A stretch of DNA of 10,336 nt, taken from positions 1 through 10,336 of the forward strand of contig DATLTV010000065.1 of assembly GCA_035533375.1 (NCBI GenBank), in the 5' to 3' direction. This stretch comes from DATLTV01 sp035533375 (GTDB taxonomy: Bacteria > Patescibacteriota > Minisyncoccia > UBA6257 > 2-01-FULL-56-20). The notes below the pieces were generated by a model. That model was not told the DNA's origin and ran no database searches. It saw only the letters and a program-made list of their open reading frames with translations. Shown one piece after another: positions 5,323 to 10,336 of the stretch. Each line of letters opens with the position of its first letter. Positions within the stretch are counted from its first letter, which is position 1. A program made the position numbers and the translations under genes.

Positions 5323-7020
5323 ATGCACGAAGCGGAATTGCCGAAGAAAAGATTCTGGACAGTAAAGAAGATCGGCGCGGGTGCCGCGGTGTTTTTGCTC
5401 GCGAGCGGCGGAGCATACGGCATCGCTTACGGCTTTGATCCTGCCATACGTGCGTGGAATTCGGCGCAAAGCGTTGCGGTAAAGACGTTCCGAGACGTTT
5501 TTTCGACCGGCCGGAACGGAGCCGCCGTCGAATTCGATTTGGGAAGCGGAACGGGTTCGTCTGGATCCGCGGAGATCGCTTCCGCGGCCGTTTCGGCGAA
5601 TTTGGAAGGATCGGCGAGCGTGAAGAGTCCGAAAACGGAAAATATGAACGCGCAATATATCACAGCGGCGCAGGGTTCCGGCGGCGCGTCGGATGTGCCG
5701 GCTGCAAGCGCCACGTCGTCTACAAGAACCGCACAGTCCGTTTCCACAACAGCGTCTTCTTCCGCATTTTTTTCCGCACCGCCCGTTGCGAAAGTTTATT
5801 TGCCAGCTTCCACTCCGTCGCTTGCTGCGAGCTCGACGGCATTCGCCGCTCCCGCGCCATCGTGCGATTTCAATGCGACGGATACGCCTACGCACAAAGT
5901 GCTTCTGAACGAGATTGCGTGGATGGGGTCGTTGCAAGACACAAGCGGCGAAACCGCTACGGAGGCGAGCGGGCGCGAATGGATGGAGTTGCGGAACAAC
6001 AATGGTGAGGACGTCGATCTTTCGGACTGGCAGATCGTGAACCAGACGGAAAAATTTAAAATCATGTTCGGTGGAAGCGCGAAGATCGATTTCGGCGAGT
6101 TTTTCCTCCTTGAGCGCGACGGTAATTTCATACCGGGCGTTCCCGCCGACAACATCTACTCCGGCGGCCTTTCGAATGCGGGAGAATGGCTTCGTCTTTT
6201 CGACGGCAACTGCAGGCTTATTGACGAGATAAACGCTTCAAGCGGCTGGCCGGGAGGGAGTAATAGTACAAAGGCCACGCTCGAGCGCGATAATACCGAT
6301 CTCGGATGGCACACGAGTGGATTCGCGGGAGGAACGCCCAAAGCTCAAAATTCCGTAGTCTGGAATCCGGCTTCCGTCGCCGCGCCGGCGATCGTTTCTC
6401 CCGCGCCGGAGCCGGCGACACAAGCCGCATCATCCGGTACGGCACCGATTACGGCATCTGACACGAGTATTTCCTCAAGCACGGCTCTCGTGACCGCTTC
6501 GGACACGGAAGAAACATCCGCAGCGTCGTCATCCACCCCGGCCGTTTCCGGCGGCTTGAGCCATCCCGTGATTGCGGCAGTCGGCATCGCCGGCGCCGAA
6601 AGTTCGAATGATTTCGTGAAGATTTTCAATCTTACGGACATTGCCGTCGATATAAGCGGTTGGAAGCTCCACAAACGCACGAATACGGGTACGGAAGATT
6701 CCCTTCGCACATTTCCCTTGGGGAGTATCGTCGCATCCGGCGGTTACTTCGCATGGGCGAACTCGATGGATGGATTTGCGGCATCCGTTAGCGCGAACGT
6801 CTCGAGCACGGCGACGCTCGCGGCGGACAACAGCGTCGCGATCGAAAATACTTCCGGAACCGTGATCGACGCGGTGGCATGGGGAACCGGCACGAACCAA
6901 TTCGTCGAAGGCGCGGCATATCCGGCGGATCCGGCAGCGAACCAGGTGCTCTCGCGGAAATTCGTTGATGGTGTTCTCGAGGATTCGGACAATAATGCGG
7001 AGGATTTCACACTTCAATAA
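5323..7020 (+). CDS. Membrane-anchored surface protein with two lamin-tail domains
   Basis: The product has 565 residues. A basic start (PKKRFWTVKK) precedes one hydrophobic segment at residues 17-37, giving a signal anchor with the rest outside the cell. Residues 60-180 are a low-complexity Ser/Ala/Thr-rich stalk. Residues 190-342 match a lamin-tail domain: VLLNEIAWMGS, EWMELRNNNGEDVDLSDWQI, GEFFLLER, WLRLFDGNCRLIDEI. Residues 345-410 are a second Ser/Thr/Ala/Pro linker. Residues 414-565 are a second, more divergent lamin-tail domain (NDFVKIFNLTDIAVDISGWK; GGYFAWAN; NTSGTVIDAVAWG) reaching the C-terminus. Cys181 and Cys297 could form a disulfide. In bacteria the lamin-tail domain is an extracellular Ig-fold module often found with nucleases or adhesins; no enzyme domain is present here, so a structural or adhesion role is the best inference. 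The ATG lies immediately after a possible -10 box; GGGTGG seven bases upstream is a possible Shine-Dalgarno. The next promoter starts within 20 bases of the stop. Confidence 0.85.
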   Translation: MHEAELPKKRFWTVKKIGAGAAVFLLASGGAYGIAYGFDPAIRAWNSAQSVAVKTFRDVFSTGRNGAAVEFDLGSGTGSSGSAEIASAAVSANLEGSASVKSPKTENMNAQYITAAQGSGGASDVPAASATSSTRTAQSVSTTASSSAFFSAPPVAKVYLPASTPSLAASSTAFAAPAPSCDFNATDTPTHKVLLNEIAWMGSLQDTSGETATEASGREWMELRNNNGEDVDLSDWQIVNQTEKFKIMFGGSAKIDFGEFFLLERDGNFIPGVPADNIYSGGLSNAGEWLRLFDGNCRLIDEINASSGWPGGSNSTKATLERDNTDLGWHTSGFAGGTPKAQNSVVWNPASVAAPAIVSPAPEPATQAASSGTAPITASDTSISSSTALVTASDTEETSAASSSTPAVSGGLSHPVIAAVGIAGAESSNDFVKIFNLTDIAVDISGWKLHKRTNTGTEDSLRTFPLGSIVASGGYFAWANSMDGFAASVSANVSSTATLAADNSVAIENTSGTVIDAVAWGTGTNQFVEGAAYPADPAANQVLSRKFVDGVLEDSDNNAEDFTLQ

Positions 7021-7035
7021 GTATGTTCGAAAAAC

Positions 7036-7064
7036 TTGACTTTTATAAATCAATATGCTAATCT
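7036..7064 (+). promoter_or_regulatory. Promoter of the 7124 gene
   Basis: TTGACT (7036-7041), a 17-bp spacer ending in TGC, then TAATCT (7059-7064). The -35 matches 5 of 6 consensus bases, the spacing is ideal and the -10 is weak but has the TG extension. Start of transcription would be near 7071, giving a leader of about 53 bases. Confidence 0.6.
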
Positions 7065-7123
7065 ACTAAACAGATTTTATTTGAAATCAACAACCAATGC
7101 CGAAAGGCGGAAAGAGGTAGGGG

Positions 7124-7555
7124 ATGATCATCACGATAATAGTACTCGCGGCAATCGTAACGCTTGTGGTTTTTTACGGATCGATATCTTCGTTCTTGAA
7201 ATTCGATAAGTTGTTGCGCGTACGTTCTTCGGAGAGACTCGGTATATCGGACGTTCCTGTCGTCATTGCTAACGAAGCTCCTCAACCGATAGCCGAGGCG
7301 TCCGCCACGGTTCCCCCGAAGAAAACCGCCGGCTATTTCACAAAGAAGATCGGATTCGCCCGCGGCGATTTCGTGGGATATCCGAGCCGCAGAAATGGAA
7401 ACGTAATAGTTTCGTTCATGAATCGCAGATTGTGTCGCGGAACGATCCTCTTGGTAAAGGGGCGCAAAGCGATCATACAATCGGATTGTCATCCCGCGGG
7501 CGTGACGGTGAAGCGAAGCCTTGCGCGGCTTTCGCTCATCGAGCGCGGCGCTTAA
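7124..7555 (+). CDS. Small single-pass membrane protein with a basic C-terminal domain
   Basis: The product has 143 residues and is not recognised. Residues 2-22 (IITIIVLAAIVTLVVFYGSI) are a transmembrane segment with hardly any N-terminal tail, so the bulk probably faces the cytoplasm or cell surface depending on topology. Residues 45-68 are a Pro/Ala-rich linker. Residues 70-140 are a compact basic region (FARGDFVGYPSRRNGNVIVS; RRLCRGTILLVKGRKAII) with short alternating strands that could form an SH3-like barrel; this is a guess. Two cysteines (104, 122) are present. This is the only gene in the window with a clear Shine-Dalgarno: AGAGGT/AGGGG at 7113-7123 before ATG 7124. It has its own promoter (7036-7064) and ends with TAA before the terminator shared with thrS. 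Confidence 0.75.
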   Translation: MIITIIVLAAIVTLVVFYGSISSFLKFDKLLRVRSSERLGISDVPVVIANEAPQPIAEASATVPPKKTAGYFTKKIGFARGDFVGYPSRRNGNVIVSFMNRRLCRGTILLVKGRKAIIQSDCHPAGVTVKRSLARLSLIERGA

Positions 7556-7608
7556 ATCCAGGAATTTCACGGGTTCATTTTTCCTCTCGCCACGACCCCC
7601 CTCCAATG

Positions 7609-7633
7609 GGCCTGCCGCCGCGCGCGGCAGGCC
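7609..7633. repeat. GC-rich perfect hairpin between the 7124 gene and thrS
   Basis: GGCCTGCCGC and GCGGCAGGCC form a 10-bp stem around CGCGC. No T-run follows on either strand, so it is not itself a standard terminator. It stands 18 bp from the terminator at 7652 and could stabilise mRNA 3' ends or be a dispersed palindromic repeat. Confidence 0.7.
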
Positions 7634-7651
7634 TCCCTCCTTTTGGATTTT

Positions 7652-7677
7652 AAAAACGGACAATGTCCGTTTTTTTA
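7652..7677. terminator. Bidirectional terminator between convergent genes
   Basis: AAAAACGGAC-AAT-GTCCGTTTTT is a perfect 10-bp stem with T-runs on both strands. It serves the plus-strand gene ending at 7555 and thrS, whose stop lies 5 bases away on the minus strand. Confidence 0.9.
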
Positions 7678-7681
7678 TTTT

Positions 7682-9496
7682 TTAAAGCGTCTTTTCCCGA
7701 ATCTCGCGGTCGATTTTTTCCAAAAACGATTTTAAGGGCATCGCCCCTTCGTCGCCATTCTTTCCTTCCGCAGCCTTGGTGGCGGAACGGCTGCGCACGG
7801 CGACGGAATTCGCCGCTTCCTCCTTTTCGCCTACGACCAATATATAGGGGATCTTCATGAGTTCCGCCGCGCGGATGCGCTTGCCGAGGGATTCGTCCGC
7901 ATCGCCCAGTTCTACGCGGATGCCTTGCGCCGCAAGCGCGTCGCGAACCGTTTTTCCATATGCCAAAAATTTTTCGCCGATCGGAAGGATCGCGACTTGC
8001 ACCGGCGCGAGCCAGGCGGGAAACGCTCCCGCGAAGTGCTCGATGATCACGGAGAGGAAGCGTTCGATCGAGCCCATGATCGCCGCGTGGATCATGACGA
8101 TCCGTTCCTTTTCTCCTTTTTCGTTCGTGCAGGAAAGATCGAACCGCTCCGGCTGGTTCATGTCGAGCTGGATCGTCGCGACCTGGTGCTCGCGGCCAAG
8201 GGCGTCTTTTCCCATGAAATCGATCTTCGGTCCGTAGAGCGCCGCCTCGCCGGGAGCTTCGATCGCTTCCGCGCCCCGCTCTTTCACGAGCTCGCGCAAT
8301 TCACCTTCCGCTTTTTTCCAGATTGCCGGCGTGCCCAGATATTTTTCCGGATGCGCCGGATCGTGGAGCGAAAGGCGCATGGAAAGCGTGAAGCCGAAGG
8401 CGCCGTAGAATTCGGAGACGATGTCCCATATCTTGAAAATTTCTTCCTTCACTTGCGAAGCGCGGCAGAAGACGTGCGCATCGTCCTGCGTGATTGCGCG
8501 CACGCGGGCGAGCCCCGCGAGTTCGCCCGACTGCTCATCGCGGTAGACTTTCGTCGTGTTCGCGTAGCGCTGGGGGAGTTCGCGGTAGCTCCACGGCTTC
8601 CGCGCGTAAATCTGCGCGTGATGCGGGCAGTTCATCGGCTTCATGGCAAAGATATGGCCCTCGCGCGTTTCGATTTTGAAGAGCTCGTCCTTGAATTTGT
8701 CCCAGTGCCCGCTTTTCTCGTAGAGATCTTTTTTGGTGATATGCGGGATGTCGACTTGCAGGTAGCCGCGCGCCCTGCGGAGCTGCCAGACGAAGTCGTC
8801 GAGCAGATTCCGCACGAGCGTGCCTTTGGGCGTCCAGAGCGGAAGCCCCGGTCCCACGAGTTCCGAAAACGTAAAAAGATCGAGCGCGGGACCGAGCACC
8901 TTATGGTCGCGCTTTTTCGCTTCCTCGAGCAGTTTCAAGTAATCGTCGAGCTCCTTCTTGTTGCCGAACGCGAGTCCGTAGATCCGCTGCAACTGCGGAT
9001 TTTTTTCGCTGCCGCGCCAGTAGGCGCCCGCGATCTTATCGAGCTTGAATGCATCCGCGTTGATCTCGGAAGTGTTCTCCACGTGCCCGCCGCGGCAAAG
9101 ATCCATAAAGACATCGCCCGTGCGGTACACGGTAAGTTTTTTATCTTCTTTCGAAAATTCTTCGATGAGCTCGAGCTTGAACGGCTGGTCTTTTCCGCCA
9201 AAGGCGGATCCGCTTCCGGCGGAAAAAAGCTTTTTTGCTTCCGCGGTCGTCACTTCCTGGCCGGTGAAAGGAAGCTTCGCGCCCACCATTTTTTTCATCG
9301 CTTTCTCGAATTCTTTAAGGTCCGCGGGAGCAAGCGGCTGTGGCAGGAGGAAATCATAATAAAAGCCGTTTTCTATGGTCGGCCCGATGCCGAGCTTCGC
9401 ATCAGGGAATTTTTTGAGCACGGCGGCGGCCAAAAGATGCGCCAAAGAATGTCGGATATGGTCGAGGTTTTGCTTGTCGGATTCGTGCTTAGCCAT
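7682..9496 (-). CDS. thrS: Threonyl-tRNA synthetase, form without TGS domain
   Basis: This 604-residue cytosolic class II enzyme attaches threonine to tRNA-Thr. The chain starts almost directly in the editing domain, whose HxxxH (His16, His20) and CxxxH (Cys134, His138) motifs are intact, so mischarged Ser-tRNA can be hydrolysed. The N-terminal TGS domain of about 60 residues found in E. coli ThrRS (642 residues) is absent. The catalytic core has motif 1 near 214-236, motif 2 with Arg319 (KVYRDEQSGELAGLARVRAI) and motif 3 with Arg479 (GSIERF). The zinc ligands are Cys290 (MNCPHH), His341 (QDDAH) and His470 (MIHAAI). Residues 497-600 form the anticodon-binding domain, ending in a short Lys/Glu-rich tail. 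The start is ATG 9496, since a strong promoter sits 9 bases upstream. It is divergent from serS and ends at a terminator. Confidence 0.95.
   Translation of the reverse strand: MAKHESDKQNLDHIRHSLAHLLAAAVLKKFPDAKLGIGPTIENGFYYDFLLPQPLAPADLKEFEKAMKKMVGAKLPFTGQEVTTAEAKKLFSAGSGSAFGGKDQPFKLELIEEFSKEDKKLTVYRTGDVFMDLCRGGHVENTSEINADAFKLDKIAGAYWRGSEKNPQLQRIYGLAFGNKKELDDYLKLLEEAKKRDHKVLGPALDLFTFSELVGPGLPLWTPKGTLVRNLLDDFVWQLRRARGYLQVDIPHITKKDLYEKSGHWDKFKDELFKIETREGHIFAMKPMNCPHHAQIYARKPWSYRELPQRYANTTKVYRDEQSGELAGLARVRAITQDDAHVFCRASQVKEEIFKIWDIVSEFYGAFGFTLSMRLSLHDPAHPEKYLGTPAIWKKAEGELRELVKERGAEAIEAPGEAALYGPKIDFMGKDALGREHQVATIQLDMNQPERFDLSCTNEKGEKERIVMIHAAIMGSIERFLSVIIEHFAGAFPAWLAPVQVAILPIGEKFLAYGKTVRDALAAQGIRVELGDADESLGKRIRAAELMKIPYILVVGEKEEAANSVAVRSRSATKAAEGKNGDEGAMPLKSFLEKIDREIREKTL
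9191..9236. repeat. Nested palindromes inside thrS
   Basis: TTTTCCGCC (9191-9199) is exactly complementary to GGCGGAAAA (9218-9226). Inside lies a second hairpin, TCCGCC-AAA-GGCGGA (9194-9208), and the A/T palindrome AAAAAAGCTTTTTT (9223-9236) overlaps the end. The segment encodes the Gly/Ser-rich piece FSAGSGSAFGGK (about residues 91-102) between two conserved parts of the editing domain. It looks like a small palindromic insert tolerated as a loop. Confidence 0.6.
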
Positions 9497-9505
9497 TGTT
9501 TTACT

Positions 9506-9533
9506 ATTATAAGCCGTTCAGGCGAAGTTTCAA
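9506..9533 (-). promoter_or_regulatory. Promoter of thrS
   Basis: Minus strand TTGAAA (9533-9528), a 16-bp spacer, and a perfect TATAAT (9511-9506), ending 9 bases before ATG 9496. The expected transcript would start 2-3 bases before the ATG and so be nearly leaderless, with no room for a Shine-Dalgarno or a T-box leader. Confidence 0.75.
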
Positions 9534-9575
9534 ATGAACTACCGTTACCGCTTTGCAACGGTTCGTGGGCTCCGG

Positions 9576-9609
9576 AAAAAAAACCGATCAAAATTCGGAT
9601 CGGTTTTTT
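9576..9609. terminator. Strong bidirectional terminator between divergent thrS and serS
   Basis: AAAAAACCGATC and GATCGGTTTTTT form a 12-bp stem around an 8-base loop, with six T's on the plus strand and eight on the minus. It lies upstream of both neighbouring genes, so neither uses it as a 3' end. It implies an unannotated short transcript or insulation between promoters. Confidence 0.85.
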
Positions 9610-9710
9610 CACGAATTCCGTATCGGAAAGAAGGAAGTCGTCGGTCGCACTACTGCCTGGCATAGTCGTCCGGCTGCGGCGGACAATGCGCCGGTCGCGA
9701 AAGGCGTTAT

Positions 9711-9739
9711 TTGGCAAATGACAAAGGATTTTATAAGAT
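9711..9739 (+). promoter_or_regulatory. Putative promoter of serS
   Basis: TTGGCA (9711-9716), 17 bp, then TAAGAT (9734-9739); an overlapping TATAAG (9732-9737) is the alternative at 15 bp. Either gives a very short leader before ATG 9751, and no Shine-Dalgarno is visible. Confidence 0.45.
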
Positions 9740-9750
9740 GAAATATATCC

Positions 9751-10336
9751 ATGCTCGATATCAAATTGCTCCGTGAGGAGCCGGATAAGGTCAAAAAGGG
9801 GATTGCGTCGAAGAAACACGACCCGAAGCTCGTGGACGAGTTTTTGGCGCTCGATCTCGAGTGGCGGAAGCTCACGGCGGCAATCGACGAAAAGCGGGCG
9901 GAGCAGAAAAAACTTTCCGCGGAGCGGAAGATCGAAGAGGCGAAAAAGAACAAGGAAGAAATAAAATCGGGAGAAGAAAAGCTCGGAGAATTGGAAAAAA
10001 AGCGGGATGCGATCTGGAAGCAGATCCCGAATGTGCCGTCGGAGGACACACCGGTCGGCGAAGACGAATCGGGCAACAAGGTGATCCGCAAAAACGGCAC
10101 ACCGCGGAAATTCGATTTCAAGCCGTTGGACCACATGGAGCTCGGCGAGCGGCTGGGGCTCATCGATACGGAAACCGCGTCCAAAGTTTCCGGCAGCCGC
10201 TTCGCGTATTTGAAGGGGGACGCCGTGCTTCTTGAATTCGCCATCGTCCATTACGCAATGTCGTTCCTCATGAACGCGAAATTTTTGGAATCGGTTGCGG
10301 GCGGCGTGAAGCAGGGACATAGCGGCAAGCCTTTTG
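9751..10336 (+). CDS. serS: Seryl-tRNA synthetase, N-terminal part (cut by window end)
   Basis: The 195 codons visible match the first half of class II SerRS, the cytosolic enzyme that charges tRNA-Ser. The start MLDIKLLREEPDKVKKGIAS is the classic SerRS N-terminus. Residues about 25-90 are the Lys/Glu-rich antiparallel coiled coil that binds the long variable arm of tRNA-Ser. Next come the linker IPNVPSEDTPVGEDE (92-106), GTPRKFDF (116-123), and the beginning of the catalytic domain with SKVSGSRFAYLKGDAVLLEF (144-163). Motifs 1, 2 and 3 would lie further right, beyond most or all of this window. ATG 9751 is the start because the family begins MLD. There is no Shine-Dalgarno; the promoter is within 20 bases. 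The gene is divergent from thrS. Confidence 0.95.
   Translation, partial: MLDIKLLREEPDKVKKGIASKKHDPKLVDEFLALDLEWRKLTAAIDEKRAEQKKLSAERKIEEAKKNKEEIKSGEEKLGELEKKRDAIWKQIPNVPSEDTPVGEDESGNKVIRKNGTPRKFDFKPLDHMELGERLGLIDTETASKVSGSRFAYLKGDAVLLEFAIVHYAMSFLMNAKFLESVAGGVKQGHSGKPF

Noticed and set aside
5278..5937. 219-codon frame on the minus strand
   Set aside because: Antisense to the lamin-tail gene; the translation is Arg/Cys-rich and low in hydrophobic pattern.
7925..9721. 598-codon open frame on the plus strand
   Set aside because: It is antisense to thrS, which has all family motifs. The Arg/Phe-rich translation is typical of an antisense frame in GC-rich coding DNA.
9497..9750. T-box leader controlling thrS
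   Set aside because: The conserved AGGGTGGNACCGCG sequence is not seen, and the best promoter is only 9 bases from the ATG.
9373..10320. 315-codon open frame on the minus strand
   Set aside because: Antisense to serS and running through a terminator into thrS sequence; not a gene.
1..10336. CRISPR array or alternative genetic code (TGA as sense codon)
   Set aside because: No regularly spaced direct repeats are visible. Conserved long genes contain no in-frame TGA, so there is no sign of recoding.

Overview
The window looks like bacterial chromosome with small, mostly singly transcribed genes and a standard genetic code: long conserved genes such as nrdJ and thrS contain no in-frame TGA, and every confident gene ends in TAA or TAG. 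The gene set fits a Candidate Phyla Radiation (Patescibacteria) genome, perhaps a Parcubacteria-like lineage. It has an adenosylcobalamin-dependent class II ribonucleotide reductase, a threonyl-tRNA synthetase without the N-terminal TGS domain, a single-anchor surface protein with two lamin-tail domains, and several small membrane-anchored proteins of unknown function. This placement is an inference from gene content; no marker gene proves it.

Positions 1-1278 are an accessory, damaged region. On the minus strand lie the first 27-28 codons of an IS3-type transposase (running off the left edge), a C-terminal remnant of a RuvC-like nuclease, the C-terminal end of a second IS3-type transposase, and an intact tRNA-Asn(GTT). 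The second transposase fragment starts exactly at the tRNA 3' end. An acidic orphan ORF lies on the plus strand. Two putative IS ends (117-141 and 967-991) bracket an 825-bp segment, so the block looks like insertion-sequence debris around broken genes beside a tRNA that may be an integration site.

Positions 1279-4886 hold a 44-bp perfect palindrome, a bidirectional terminator, a secreted or membrane-anchored beta-rich hypothetical protein (minus), and nrdJ (minus) with its own terminator. The nrdJ enzyme supplies deoxyribonucleotides and needs coenzyme B12.

Positions 4887-7681 carry three plus-strand genes: a small charged, probably helical protein; a 565-residue anchored protein with two lamin-tail domains; and a 143-residue single-pass membrane protein. 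An intergenic palindromic repeat of the HPEL-encoding type lies between the first two. A GC-rich hairpin and a bidirectional terminator separate this block from thrS.

Positions 7682-10336 hold two aminoacyl-tRNA synthetase genes in divergent orientation, thrS (minus) and serS (plus, cut by the window end). A strong hairpin terminator sits unexpectedly between their promoters. Several genes (the 2269 gene, thrS and the lamin-tail gene) have a -10 box only 6-9 bases before the start codon, which predicts leaderless or nearly leaderless mRNAs. I see no CRISPR array, defence system or complete mobile element, and nothing that amounts to a clearly new multi-gene system. The most unusual features are the long palindrome, the tRNA/transposase junction and the leaderless promoter pattern.
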